A DNA stretch of 64,000 nt from positions 1 through 64,000 of the forward strand of contig NZ_KB911584.1 in assembly GCF_000383615.1 (NCBI RefSeq). The letters are read 5' to 3'. Positions 8,697 through 19,128 of this stretch are shown one piece after another (position 1 is the stretch's first letter; each line of letters starts with the position of its first letter). The notes under the pieces were generated by a model, which was not told the DNA's origin, searched no databases, and saw only the letters and a list, made by a program, of their open reading frames with translations. The position numbers and the translations under genes are program-made. Source of the stretch: Streptomyces canus 299MFChir4.1. Its GTDB lineage: Bacteria > Actinomycetota > Actinomycetes > Streptomycetales > Streptomycetaceae.

Positions 8697-11063
8697 ATGA
8701 GCGGTCGTGACCTGGTGCGTTCGATAAGGGCGGTCGGTTCGGCGGGGGCGCCCCAGGGGTTGCGTACCGTGCGTGCCGCGTGGCGCAGGAGGCGTACCGA
8801 CGCCGTCGGGTTGCCCGCGCGGGGAGCCGAGCGGGCGCGGGTGCCGGGAGCGGTCCAGGACGCGGAGCCGGCTCCCGGCGGGGGTGTCGTCCGGTTCAGC
8901 CGCTCCGAACTGCGGATCGTCGTCGCGGTGAACGGGGCGGTCTTCTGGGGGTGGGACGGCGCCGGGCCGCAGCCGTCGTACGCGCTCGCGGGCCGCTGCC
9001 CGGAGCCGGATCCCCGGGCGGTCCTGGAGCCGGACAAGGACGGCGGCTGGCGGGTCGTCGCCGAACGGGCCACGGTCATGGTGTCGCGGCACGGAGCCGT
9101 CGAGGTGCGTACGCCCGGCGGAGTGACCCTGCGCCGGGATCTGCCGCCCCGCTGGTGGGAGCCGGTGGGCGGGGGCGAGGCGCGCTGGATGCAGCGGTCC
9201 GAGGTGGCCGCCGACGCCCGGTTCTTCGGACTGGGCGGGCGGGCCTCGGGGCCTCGGTTGCGGGACGGGACGTACCGCCTGTGGAACACCGATCCCGGCC
9301 GGGCCTTCGGGCCGGGCGACGATCCTCTGTACGTCACGATGCCGGTGCAGCTGGTGGTGGCCGACGCCGCCACCCATCTCGTGTTCCACGACACCTCGTG
9401 GGACGGCACCGTGACCCTGCGGGAGGGCGAGGAGGGGGCCGGCTCCGGGCACGACCGGGCGGGGATGTCCGAGCTGCGGATGGCCGGCGGTCCGCTGCGC
9501 TGCTGGGTGATGGTGGGCACTCCCGCGCGCGTGCTGCTCGCCTGGGCCTCGCTGACCGGTGCGCCCGCGCTGCCGCCGTCCTGGGCGCTGGGCCATCATC
9601 ACGCCCGCTGGGGCTTCGGCAGTGAGCAGGAGGTCCGGCGGATCGTCGCCGGGTACCAGGAGCGCGGTCTGCCGCTCGACGCCGTGCACCTGGACATCGA
9701 CCACTACGACGAGCACCAGGTGTTCACGGTCGACCAGGAGCGCTTTCCCAAGCTGCCTCAACTGGCCGAGGAGCTGCGGCGGGACGGGATCCGGCTGGTG
9801 TCGATCGTCGACCCGGCGGTCAAGGCGGCGCCCGGCAACGCCGTCCATGACAGCGGGACGGCCGAGGACGCCTTCGTGCGGGACGCGTCGGGGCGGCTCG
9901 TGAAGGGGGTCGTGTGGCCCGGGGAGGCGCTCTTTCCGGACTTCACGCACGCGCGTGTACGTGCCTGGTGGGGTCGCCTCTACCAGGAGCGACTCACGGC
10001 GGGGTTCGCGGGCTTCTGGCACGACATGAACGAGCCCACGTCCTTCAACGCGTTCGGGGAGTCCACCCTGCCGCGCTCGGCCAGACACGCCCTGGAGGGT
10101 CGCGGTGGCGACCACCAGGAAGCGCACAACGTCTACGCGCTGTGCATGGCCCAGGCCGGATACGAGGGTCTGCGCGAGCTGGTGCCGGGCGAGCGACCCT
10201 TCCTGTTCTCGCGCTCCGGGTGGGCCGGCATACAGCGGTACGGGGGCACCTGGTCCGGTGACGTGGCCACCGGATGGCCGGGCCTGCGGGCTTCACTGTC
10301 GCTCGTCATGGGCCTCGGCCTGTGCGGGGTGCCGTACTCGGGGCCCGATGTGGGCGGCTACGACGGGCACCCCTCCCCCGAGCTGTATCTGCGCTGGTTC
10401 CAGCTCGGCGCCTATCTGCCGTTGTTCCGTACCCACGCGAGTCCGCGGGCCGGGCGCAGGGAGCCGTGGGAGTTCGGTGCCGAGGTGCTGGAGCACGCAC
10501 GCGTGGCGCTCGTGGAACGCCGTCGGCTGCTGCCGTACTTCATGACGCTCGCGCAGCTGGCCCGGCGTACCGGAGCGCCTTATGTACGGCCCCTGTGGTG
10601 GTCCGTGCCCGAGGACCGCGCCCTGCGGGACTGCGAGGACGCCTTCCTGCTCGGCGACAGCCTGCTCGTGGCACCGGTGCTCGATCCGGGCGGCGACCGG
10701 CGTGCGGTGCAGCTGCCGCGGGGGCGCTGGTACGACACGACCACGGAGCAGGTGTACGAGGGGCCGGGACAGGTCCTGGTCGACGCCCCCCTGTCGCGGA
10801 TCCCGGTGCTCGCGCGCGCGGGCGCCGTCATTCCGGTGCGGGGGGACGACGGCGGGATCGAACTGGAGGTGTGGGCTCCGGCCCGGGGACGGAGCGGGGG
10901 CGGGCTGCTCGTCGAGGACGCGGGCGACGGTTGGGACGAACCGGAGATCGAACGGTACGTCGCCCGCTGGGAGGGCCGGAAGCTGGTCGTTCAGCGGGAG
11001 GGCGAGGACGGCTTGAGTGAGCCGTCCCACCCGGTGCGGCTGCGCGGGCTGGGAGCGCGCTGA
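8697..11063 (+). CDS. Glycoside hydrolase family 31 (alpha-glucosidase type)
   Basis: A 788-aa GH31 enzyme with no signal peptide, so probably cytosolic. An N-terminal beta-sandwich leads into the (beta/alpha)8 barrel, which carries WALGHHHARWGF and PLDAVHLDIDHYD. The catalytic nucleophile is D443 in FWHDMNEPTSF and the likely acid/base is D522 in TWSGDVATGW. The substrate-binding HASPR histidine is also present, and C-terminal beta domains follow. The start may be ATG 8697 (AGGGTGAG just upstream) or the in-frame GTG 8676. Sequence alone does not separate maltose, isomaltose or xyloside specificity; alpha-glucosidase is the most likely role. It ends 3 bp from the convergent Nudix gene. Confidence 0.9.
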   Translation: MSGRDLVRSIRAVGSAGAPQGLRTVRAAWRRRRTDAVGLPARGAERARVPGAVQDAEPAPGGGVVRFSRSELRIVVAVNGAVFWGWDGAGPQPSYALAGRCPEPDPRAVLEPDKDGGWRVVAERATVMVSRHGAVEVRTPGGVTLRRDLPPRWWEPVGGGEARWMQRSEVAADARFFGLGGRASGPRLRDGTYRLWNTDPGRAFGPGDDPLYVTMPVQLVVADAATHLVFHDTSWDGTVTLREGEEGAGSGHDRAGMSELRMAGGPLRCWVMVGTPARVLLAWASLTGAPALPPSWALGHHHARWGFGSEQEVRRIVAGYQERGLPLDAVHLDIDHYDEHQVFTVDQERFPKLPQLAEELRRDGIRLVSIVDPAVKAAPGNAVHDSGTAEDAFVRDASGRLVKGVVWPGEALFPDFTHARVRAWWGRLYQERLTAGFAGFWHDMNEPTSFNAFGESTLPRSARHALEGRGGDHQEAHNVYALCMAQAGYEGLRELVPGERPFLFSRSGWAGIQRYGGTWSGDVATGWPGLRASLSLVMGLGLCGVPYSGPDVGGYDGHPSPELYLRWFQLGAYLPLFRTHASPRAGRREPWEFGAEVLEHARVALVERRRLLPYFMTLAQLARRTGAPYVRPLWWSVPEDRALRDCEDAFLLGDSLLVAPVLDPGGDRRAVQLPRGRWYDTTTEQVYEGPGQVLVDAPLSRIPVLARAGAVIPVRGDDGGIELEVWAPARGRSGGGLLVEDAGDGWDEPEIERYVARWEGRKLVVQREGEDGLSEPSHPVRLRGLGAR

Positions 11064-11066
11064 GAC

Positions 11067-11603
11067 TCAGAGGTAACGGCCCTCGAACCAGGCCCGTACG
11101 GCCAGCGTGTGCAGCGGGAAGGCGAGCTCCTCCGGCCTGCGCAGGAGGTGCCAGCCCTCCGTCTCGTTGGTGGGCGCGGACTGCGGGAGACCGTCGGCGG
11201 GACGCTCCGGCAATGCCCCGAACAGCAGCAGGTGGCCGTCGGGCGAGCTCAGCGCGTCGACGAGCCGTACGTCGCGGCTCGCCGCCTCGATGCCGGTCTC
11301 TTCCCTGAGTTCACGGACCAGGGCGTGCCGCCAGTCCTCGCCGTCGTCGATGAAGCCGCCGGGCAGCGCGATGCCTCCGCGCGCGGGAGCCACGGTTCGG
11401 GTGATGACGACCAGAGCGGTGCCCTGGGTGTCGTACACGGGCTGGAGCGCGACGGCGACCGGCAGGGGGTTGCGGTACGCGACGGTGTGGCAGACGGGAC
11501 AGGTGCGGGGCCAGCCCGCGACACCCTCTCCGTAGGGCGCTCCGCAGCTCGAACAGTGGGAGCCAGGGACGGAGTTGGGGGTGGAGTGCTGAGTTTCGGA
11601 CAC
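11067..11603 (-). CDS. Nudix hydrolase with N-terminal zinc ribbon
   Basis: A 178-aa protein. Residues 17-38 carry two CxxC pairs (C17/C20, C35/C38), a zinc ribbon like that of NADH pyrophosphatase NudC and related Nudix proteins. The Nudix box is complete at residues 83-104: G83, E89, R97-E98, E101-E102 and G104 fit GX5EX7REUXEEXGU. It should hydrolyse a nucleoside diphosphate linked to another moiety in a metal-dependent way; the substrate cannot be read from sequence. It starts at a GTG (11603) and diverges from the DUF35 gene. Confidence 0.88.
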   Translation of the reverse strand: MSETQHSTPNSVPGSHCSSCGAPYGEGVAGWPRTCPVCHTVAYRNPLPVAVALQPVYDTQGTALVVITRTVAPARGGIALPGGFIDDGEDWRHALVRELREETGIEAASRDVRLVDALSSPDGHLLLFGALPERPADGLPQSAPTNETEGWHLLRRPEELAFPLHTLAVRAWFEGRYL

Positions 11604-11681
11604 GCCGCGGACTGTATCCGATCATCAGGTGGTCCGGTTGCGCCGGGCCCTCTGCCTCTTTGCGGCTGCCCGTGGCACACT

Positions 11682-11698
11682 TCTGACGTTCCGTCAGA
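11682..11698. promoter_or_regulatory. Palindromic operator CTGACG-N3-CGTCAG before the DUF35-thiolase operon
   Basis: TCTGACG-TTC-CGTCAGA is a perfect 17-bp inverted repeat 19 bp before the GTG of the DUF35 gene, where it would overlap a promoter. The same half-sites with the same 3-bp spacer recur at 56094-56108 before another catabolic-looking operon. The form resembles a TetR-family operator; the regulator is not identified. Confidence 0.6.
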
Positions 11699-11717
11699 TC
11701 TGGGCCGGGGAGGACCT

Positions 11718-12164
11718 GTGCCGCGCACGCACACACCTGTGGTCGCCGGGTGGTTCACCGGTGACGGAGACGACTTCACACTTCTCGGAACCCGCTGCTC
11801 CGCCTGCACCTCGGTCTTCTTCCCGCGCGAGGACGGCTGGTGCCGCAACCCCGGATGCGCCGGTGGCGATCTGGCGGAGATTCCCCTTTCGCGCCGCGGT
11901 CGCGTCTGGTCGTACACGGACAGCCGGTACCGGCCTCCGTCACCTTATGTGACCGATCCGGAACTTCCGTGGGAGCCGCACACGTTGATCGCTGTGGAGC
12001 TGGCCGCCGAGCGGATGGTGGTGCTGGGGCAGGCGGCTCCCGGGGTCACCGCCGCCGATCTGACCGTGGGCGCGGAGGTGGAGGTCGTCCCCGGGGTGCT
12101 CCATGAGGACGGGGAGACGGTCTGGACGACGTGGCAGTGGCGGCCGACGGGGGTGACGGCATGA
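11718..12164 (+). CDS. DUF35 zinc-ribbon/OB-fold protein (thiolase partner)
   Basis: A 148-aa protein with rubredoxin-like zinc ligands C27, C30, C42 and C47, followed by an OB-fold (GRVWSYTDSRYRPPSPYV). Proteins of this type are obligate partners of lipid-transfer (SCP2-type) thiolases, for example ChsH2 C-terminal/Ltp2 aldolase complexes in steroid side-chain breakdown. The start is GTG 11718 with GGGGAGG four bases upstream. Its stop overlaps the next gene's start (ATGA), which implies translational coupling and a 1:1 complex. No steroid ring-degradation genes lie in the window, so the substrate is unknown. Confidence 0.85.
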   Translation: MPRTHTPVVAGWFTGDGDDFTLLGTRCSACTSVFFPREDGWCRNPGCAGGDLAEIPLSRRGRVWSYTDSRYRPPSPYVTDPELPWEPHTLIAVELAAERMVVLGQAAPGVTAADLTVGAEVEVVPGVLHEDGETVWTTWQWRPTGVTA

Positions 12165-13351
12165 CGGGAGAGGTGGCGGTGCTCGGTGCGGGCATGCACC
12201 CCTGGGGCAAGTGGGGGCGCAACTTCGTCGATTACGGCGTGGCGGCGGCGCGCGCGGCGCTTGGCGACGCCGGCCTGGAGTGGCGGGACGTCGCATCGAT
12301 CGTCGGCGCGGACACCGTGCGGGGCGGTTATCCCGGCTACGTGGCGGGGGCGACCTTCGCCAGGGCGCTGGGCTGGCAGGGGGCCCGCGTCGCCAGCGTG
12401 TACGCCGCCTGCGCGTCCGGGGCGCAGGCGGTGGCCGCCGCGCGGGCGCAGATCCTCGCGGGCCTGGCCGACGTGGTGCTCGTGGTGGGTGCCGACGCCG
12501 CCCCCAAGGGATTCTTCCGGCCCGCGGGCGGCGACCGGCCCGACGATCCGGACTGGCTGCGGTTCCGGGTCCTCGGGGCGACCAACCCGACGTACTTCGG
12601 GCTGTACGCGCGCCGGCGCATGGCCGTGCACGGGGACACGGTGGAGGACTTCGCGCAGGTCAAGGTGAAGAACTCGGCTCTGGGCGCACTGAATCCGTAC
12701 GCGCGCTACCGCAAGCGGGTCAGCGCGGACGAGGTCGCGGCCTCCGCCGTGGTCGCCGATCCGCTGCGGCTGCTCGACATCTGCGCCACCTCGGACGGCG
12801 GGGCGGCGCTGGTGCTCTCCAGCCTGGAGTTCGCGCGCCGCAGGGGCGTGGCCGAGCCCGTGCGGATCAGGGCGGTGTCGACGGTGACGCCGAGGTACCC
12901 GAACACGGTGCTGGATCTGCCGGACATCGCGACCGACTCCGCCGCCGCGGCCGAGCCCGCCGCCGAGACGTTCCGTGCGTCGATCGCGCGCGCGGCCTAC
13001 GAGGAGGCGGGTCTCGGGCCGGAGGATCTCTCCCTCGCCGAGGTCTACGACCTGTCCACCGCCCTGGAGTTGCAGTGGTACGAGGACCTCGGGCTGTGCG
13101 GGGAGGGCGAGGGCGCGAAGCTCCTGCGGGAGGGAGCGACGGCGCCCGGCGGGCGCATTCCCGTCAACACGAGCGGCGGGCTCGCCTCCTTCGGTGAGGC
13201 GGTGCCGGCCCAGGCGATCGCCCAGGTGTGTGAGCTCACCTGGCAGCTGCGAGGCGACGCGGGCGACCGGCAGGTCGAGCACGCGCGCGTGGGGATCACC
13301 GCGAACCAGGGGCTGTTCGGGCACGGGTCGGCGGTGATCGCGGTGAGATGA
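12161..13351 (+). CDS. Lipid-transfer protein / SCP2-type thiolase
   Basis: A 396-aa thiolase-fold protein. The N-terminal thiolase cysteine is kept (C84 in YAACASGAQA), but the C-terminal region reads NQGLFGHGSAV rather than the CIGGGQG motif of true thiolases. This pattern fits the Ltp/SCPx group, several of which act as retro-aldolases or transferases with a DUF35 partner. VYDLSTALELQWYEDLG in the C-terminal half matches the Ltp region containing catalytic tyrosines. It is translationally coupled to the DUF35 gene upstream. The likely role is carbon-carbon bond cleavage or formation on an acyl-CoA. Confidence 0.87.
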   Translation: MTGEVAVLGAGMHPWGKWGRNFVDYGVAAARAALGDAGLEWRDVASIVGADTVRGGYPGYVAGATFARALGWQGARVASVYAACASGAQAVAAARAQILAGLADVVLVVGADAAPKGFFRPAGGDRPDDPDWLRFRVLGATNPTYFGLYARRRMAVHGDTVEDFAQVKVKNSALGALNPYARYRKRVSADEVAASAVVADPLRLLDICATSDGGAALVLSSLEFARRRGVAEPVRIRAVSTVTPRYPNTVLDLPDIATDSAAAAEPAAETFRASIARAAYEEAGLGPEDLSLAEVYDLSTALELQWYEDLGLCGEGEGAKLLREGATAPGGRIPVNTSGGLASFGEAVPAQAIAQVCELTWQLRGDAGDRQVEHARVGITANQGLFGHGSAVIAVR

Positions 13352-13469
13352 CCGGCCGGGCCGAGGCCCCGGGAAGGGCTTCCCATACGGTGCGTGAGCG
13401 GCCCCGAATCCTGCGTGAACGTCTCATGAACTGCGCTTGGGCGTGGGCTGAGGGAGCCATCATGCTCCC

Positions 13470-15122
13470 GTGCGCTCCTGGACGGACACTCTCCGCTTCG
13501 CCTTCCAGCCCGTGGTCAATCTGGCCACCGGCGGAGTCGCGGGGCTGGAGATACTCGCCCGCCCCGAGACCGGCGACATCCTCGCGGAGGCCCGCCGCGA
13601 CCCTGAACTCGACGGACGGCTCGCCGTGTTGGCGGTAAGGGCGGCGGCACGCCGGGAAACGCTGCTGCCGCTGCACGTCAATGTGTTCGCGGGCACACTC
13701 GCCGACCTCGGCGGCCTCACCCCGCTGCACCACGCGGTGTGTGAGGTGGGTCGGCTGCCCTGGGAGATCACCCTCGACGTGGGTCCGCCGTACACACATG
13801 TGCCGCACCAGGCACTGCTGGAGGCGCTCGCCGAGCTGCGGGGGCAGGGTTTCCAGATCAGTGCGGACGGCGTGGGCGACGGGGACGTACCGCTGAGACT
13901 CCTTGTCGACATGTCGCCCGACCTCGTGAAGCTCGACGCGTCGCTGCTGGTCCGGCCGTCGGCGGTGCGGGCGATGCGGACCCTGTGCGACGAGCTGGGA
14001 GCGCTCCTGTGCGTGGAGGGCGTGGAGACGGAACTGCAGTACGGGGCCGCGCTGTCGGCCGGTGCGCAACTGGCGCAGGGCACACTGCTCGCGCCGCCGT
14101 CCCGGCTCCCCGCGGCGGAGGTATACGTTCCGCCCCGCTCCCCCGCCGATGCGGCGCCCCCGCGGTCGGGTCCTTCGGTACGGGAGTTCGTACGTCCCGC
14201 CGCGCTGTTGCCGGCCACCGCGTCCGCGGGGCAGGTGCGGGCACTGCTGACCGGGTCGCCCGACGTGTCCGGGGTGCTGCTCGTGGACAGGGAGGGGGTG
14301 CCGTTCCGCTCGGTGCACCGCTCGCGCTTCCTGCTGTCGATGTCGGGGCGCTACGGACACGCCCTGTACGCCGACCGTCCCGCGGCCAAACTCGGCGATC
14401 CGCCGCGGACGGTGGGGATCGACGCCACCGCGTGGGAGGTCCTGGACGTGGTCGCGGTCGGCGACCGGGACCGTACGTCGGACGATGTCGCCGTGGTCGA
14501 CCGGTTCGGCCGGTGCGTGGGAGTCGTGCGGCTCGCGGATCTCGTACGGGCGCTGAGCGAGACCCGGGTGGAGGAGGCGGCCGGGCTCAACCCGCTGACG
14601 CGGCTGCCCGGTTCGGACGCGATCACGGGCGAGGTGGACCGGCGTGTCGCCGCCGGTCGGACGTTCGCGCTGAGCTGGCTGGACGTCGACCACTTCAAGC
14701 AGGTCAACGACGGGGCGGGATTCGCGGCGGGCGACGAACTCATCCGCGCGGTGGGACGGGTGCTGCAGCACTCGGCGACCGGCACCGCGCGCGTGGGGCA
14801 CATCGGCGGGGACGACTTCCTGGTGCTGACGGATCCGGAGGAACTGGCTCCGCTGGCCGCGTCCGTTCTCGACGCCCCGTGGGCGGCGGGCGGGCGGCCT
14901 GTGACACTGTCCCTGGCCACCGTGGTGTGCGTGCCGGGCAGCGTGGCGGACCATCGGGAGGCGGCGGCGTGTCTGGCGCCGTTGAAGAAGGCCGCCAAGG
15001 CGCTCAGCGGGGCGAGTTGGGTCGTGGGACGGGCAGGACTTCCCGGGCACGAGATCCGCCGCGGGACGGGGCCACAGGCGCCTTCGGCGGGGTATGCGGT
15101 GGCTGAGCCGGGGCGGGGCTGA
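13470..15122 (+). CDS. EAL-CBS-GGDEF domain protein with degenerate c-di-GMP motifs
   Basis: A 550-aa soluble protein. Residues 8-215 form an EAL-type phosphodiesterase fold, about 235-370 a CBS-like pair, and 375-530 a GGDEF fold. Key sites are altered. The EAL signature reads GLEILAR, the metal-binding DDFGTG loop reads ADGVGDG, and GGDEF reads HIGGDDFLVL with no RxxD inhibitory site upstream. It may bind c-di-GMP or GTP as a sensor, or have weak activity. The start is GTG 13470 because homology begins there; the ribosome site is weak. No membrane segments are visible. Confidence 0.85.
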   Translation: MRSWTDTLRFAFQPVVNLATGGVAGLEILARPETGDILAEARRDPELDGRLAVLAVRAAARRETLLPLHVNVFAGTLADLGGLTPLHHAVCEVGRLPWEITLDVGPPYTHVPHQALLEALAELRGQGFQISADGVGDGDVPLRLLVDMSPDLVKLDASLLVRPSAVRAMRTLCDELGALLCVEGVETELQYGAALSAGAQLAQGTLLAPPSRLPAAEVYVPPRSPADAAPPRSGPSVREFVRPAALLPATASAGQVRALLTGSPDVSGVLLVDREGVPFRSVHRSRFLLSMSGRYGHALYADRPAAKLGDPPRTVGIDATAWEVLDVVAVGDRDRTSDDVAVVDRFGRCVGVVRLADLVRALSETRVEEAAGLNPLTRLPGSDAITGEVDRRVAAGRTFALSWLDVDHFKQVNDGAGFAAGDELIRAVGRVLQHSATGTARVGHIGGDDFLVLTDPEELAPLAASVLDAPWAAGGRPVTLSLATVVCVPGSVADHREAAACLAPLKKAAKALSGASWVVGRAGLPGHEIRRGTGPQAPSAGYAVAEPGRG

Positions 15123-15496
15123 AGAGGCATCAGGTAAGTCGCCCCCCTTCGGTTCGAAGAGGGCTCGTCCGGTCCCCGAGCCCGTTGTTCAAGTCGGTTC
15201 GGGCGCCCGTCCCAACCGTTGCCGTCGGCGACCTTGACGCTCCCCGGGGCCCGGTGAACACTTCGGGTGTCGGTCGACATCGCCGTACATTCTCGGCGTT
15301 CCAGGCACCACGCCGCGCGGGCCCCCCATGAGCCAAGGCCCATACCCCCACGGGCGATTCGGCTGCGACGGCACGCTCGTCGCGGACGCCGGGCGGGGCG
15401 CGGGACCTCCCTGCCCTCGGCAGTTCGCCAAGGGAACCGCAACCCTGCACGGAGAACCGGGGCGGGAAAGCCCCGGGCCATGGCCTAGGAGCCGCC
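15123..15496 (+). promoter_or_regulatory. Long glpF leader with a hairpin close to the start codon
   Basis: This gap of 374 bp has no convincing gene. Near its end CCGGGGC-GGGAAA-GCCCCGG (15457-15476) forms a strong 7-bp hairpin 20 bp before the glpF ATG. A GGGCCATGGCCTAGG palindromic stretch follows it. The part from about 15380 is rich in short complementary segments, which suggests a structured 5' leader. I cannot match it to a named riboswitch. The promoter and any glycerol-operon operator should lie here but are not clear. Confidence 0.35.
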
Positions 15497-16222
15497 ATGA
15501 GCAACGGAGACGTATTCCTCGGTGAGGTCATCGGTACGGCCATTCTGATCCTCTTCGGCGCGGGCGTGGTCGCCGCCGTCGTTCTCAACTACTCGAAGGC
15601 GAAGGACGCCGGCTGGGTCGTCATCGCGTTCGGCTGGGGCTTCGGCGTGCTGGCCGGGGCGTACACCGCCGCGCCGCTGTCCGGCGGGCATCTCAACCCC
15701 GCCGTGACCATCGGGATCGCCGTCGACACCGGGGACTGGGACCAGGTACCGGTCTACATCGCCGGGCAGATGGTCGGCGCCATGCTCGGGGCGGTCCTGT
15801 GCTGGCTGACCTACTACGCGCAGTTCCGGGCCAACGCCGAGGAGGAGATCGCCCAGCCCACGCTCGGGATCTTCTCGACCGCGCCGGCGATCCGCAATCC
15901 CGTGGCGAACCTGGTCACGGAGATCATCGCGACCGTCGGACTGGTCCTGCCGATCCTGGCCTTCGGACTCACCAAGGGCCTCGGCGAGTCCGGTACCGCG
16001 GTCCTCGTCGTCGCCTTCCTGGTGGTGGGCATCGGTCTGTCGCTCGGCGGGCCCACCGGATACGCCATCAACCCGGCCCGTGACCTGGGCCCACGCATCG
16101 TCCACACCCTGCTGCCGATCCCCAACAAGGGCACTTCGGACTGGGGCTACGCGTGGATCCCGGTGGTGGGGCCGCTGATCGGCGGGGCACTCTCCGGCGT
16201 GATCTTCAATGCAGCATTCTGA
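15497..16222 (+). CDS. glpF: Glycerol uptake facilitator (aquaglyceroporin)
   Basis: A 241-aa MIP-family channel with six membrane helices and both half-helix signatures: HLNPAVT in the first half and [11 protein letters not shown] in the second. The Asp after the second NPAR and a Gly-rich pore fit the glycerol-conducting subgroup. The start is ATG 15497 behind AGGAGCC. Glycerol kinase follows 69 bp downstream, so glycerol entry and trapping are encoded together. Confidence 0.95.
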   Translation: MSNGDVFLGEVIGTAILILFGAGVVAAVVLNYSKAKDAGWVVIAFGWGFGVLAGAYTAAPLSGGHLNPAVTIGIAVDTGDWDQVPVYIAGQMVGAMLGAVLCWLTYYAQFRANAEEEIAQPTLGIFSTAPAIRNPVANLVTEIIATVGLVLPILAFGLTKGLGESGTAVLVVAFLVVGIGLSLGGPTGYAINPARDLGPRIVHTLLPIPNKGTSDWGYAWIPVVGPLIGGALSGVIFNAAF

Positions 16223-16291
16223 ACCGCAGCCCTCGTGTAGCGCAGCCCTCGTGAAACGCAGCCTCGTGCAGGAACCGACGAAGGGGACGTC

Positions 16292-17803
<1,512 letters not shown>

Positions 17804-17827
17804 GCACGCGCGCAGTGCCGTCGAGCC

Positions 17828-17863
17828 GCGGCCCGTACCCCTGTCGGCGGGGGTACGGGCCGC
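17828..17863. terminator. Bidirectional terminator between glpK and cvnD
   Basis: GCGGCCCGTACCCC and GGGGTACGGGCCGC make a 14-bp perfect stem around a short loop. It is placed between the convergent stops of glpK (17803) and cvnD (17873). There is no long U-run, as is common in Streptomyces. Confidence 0.8.
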
Positions 17864-17872
17864 ACCCGTGTC

Positions 17873-18526
17873 TCAGGTCGTGACGCTCTGGCGGCGCCGC
17901 GCCGAGTACGCCATCGCGTGCTGGACGACGCCCACGAGCACGTCCTTGACCGACTGCTTGTCCCGGGCATCGCACAGCACGACCGGTACGTCCTCGTCGA
18001 GGTCGAGGGCCTGCCGCACGTCCTCCTCGGGGTAACGGACGGCTCCCTCGAAGCAGTTGACGCCGACGAGGAAGGGGATGGAGCGCCGCTCGAAGTAGTC
18101 GACCGCGGCGAAGCAGTCCTCCAGGCGGCGGGTGTCGACGAGCACGACGGCTCCCAGGGCTCCTTCGGAGAGCTCGTCCCACATGAACCAGAACCGTTCC
18201 TGCCCGGGCGTGCCGAACAGGTACAGCACCAGGTCCTCGCGCAGGGTGATCCGCCCGAAGTCCATGGCGACGGTGGTGGTGCGCTTGTTCTCGACACCGC
18301 TCGTGTCGTCGACGGGGCGGCCCGCCTCGGTCAGCAGTTCCTCGGTGCGCAGCGGTCTGATCTCGCTGACCGCGCCCACGAACGTGGTCTTGCCCACGCC
18401 GAAGCCGCCGGCCACCAGGATCTTGAGCGTGACGGGCTCGACCGGGGGCTTGCCGCGCTCAGATCGCCCGAAGATCATTGGTCTCTTCTCCTGCTTGCTG
18501 GGGGTGTGGGGGGTGGACGTCGTCAC
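17873..18526 (-). CDS. cvnD: Conservon GTP/ATP-binding protein CvnD
   Basis: A 217-aa small Ras/Arf-like GTPase of the MglA type. Walker A is GGFGVGKTTF at 40-49, the switch II region is FGTPGQERFWFMW, and the G4 position reads GVNCFEG instead of NKxD, a divergence usual for this family. In the conservon model it couples to CvnA, CvnB and CvnC at the membrane as a G-protein-like switch. The GTG at 18526 is chosen because GGGGAGA lies five bases upstream; an internal ATG at 18478 also has a ribosome site. It lies 197 bp after cvnC, a wider gap than usual in this operon. Confidence 0.93.
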   Translation of the reverse strand: MTTSTPHTPSKQEKRPMIFGRSERGKPPVEPVTLKILVAGGFGVGKTTFVGAVSEIRPLRTEELLTEAGRPVDDTSGVENKRTTTVAMDFGRITLREDLVLYLFGTPGQERFWFMWDELSEGALGAVVLVDTRRLEDCFAAVDYFERRSIPFLVGVNCFEGAVRYPEEDVRQALDLDEDVPVVLCDARDKQSVKDVLVGVVQHAMAYSARRRQSVTT

Positions 18527-18723
18527 GTCCGTCTCCCCGATCGCACTGCTCGCAGCCGTGTCCGCGGGACGCTGGCCGGCCGTCCGCGGATGGTCGTCGA
18601 CGATCAGTCAGATCATATCGGCAGGGGGGTTTCCTGGTGTCCGCCGCGGACCGGTAGGCCTTCCGGCGCGGACGCGCGGCCCGCTCTCGGCGTTCTCCGA
18701 GGGCGGGCGCGCGCGACGGCCCG

Positions 18724-19119
18724 TCACAGTGCCCGCAGGCCGTTGATCACGTCGCGCAGGATGCTCTCGTCCGGCAGCTCGGCGGGTGGCACCGGCCGGT
18801 TCACATGGACCCACTCCGAGGCGACGAGGTCGCCCACGAGGACCCGTACGACCCCGATGGGCAGGTCGAGTTCGGAGGACAGCTCGGCGACCGACTGCGG
18901 GGTGTCCCGGCACAGGTCGACGATGTCCACGTGCTCGGGGGACAGCGAGTGGTCCCCTTCCGGATCGTCCGTGTGGGATTCGGCCACGACGACCGCGATC
19001 AGGTCGAGGCGGTGCTGGCCGGCACTTGTGGTGCGACCACGCGTCATGGCGTACGGACGAACCACCGGTCCGGCCTCGTCGTCGAACCAGTGGCTTCTTC
19101 CCTGACCATCTGTGCTCAT
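18724..19119 (-). CDS. cvnC: Conservon protein CvnC (DUF742)
   Basis: A 131-aa DUF742 protein. It has the usual N-terminal PVVRPYAMTRGRT motif and a C-terminal winged-helix-like segment (VAELSSELDLPIGVVRVLVGDL). It is the third component of the conservon, between the roadblock protein and the GTPase. It starts at ATG 19119, nine bases after the cvnB stop, so the two are probably translated from one mRNA. Confidence 0.93.
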   Translation of the reverse strand: MSTDGQGRSHWFDDEAGPVVRPYAMTRGRTTSAGQHRLDLIAVVVAESHTDDPEGDHSLSPEHVDIVDLCRDTPQSVAELSSELDLPIGVVRVLVGDLVASEWVHVNRPVPPAELPDESILRDVINGLRAL

Positions 19120-19128
19120 GTCATCTCA

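Noticed and set aside
15380..15480. Resemblance of the glpF leader to a c-di-GMP-I (GEMM) riboswitch
   Set aside because: GGCGGGAAAGCC is only loosely like the GACGCAAAGCC element and the 5' GGGCAAACC tetraloop receptor region is missing. Structure alone does not support the assignment.
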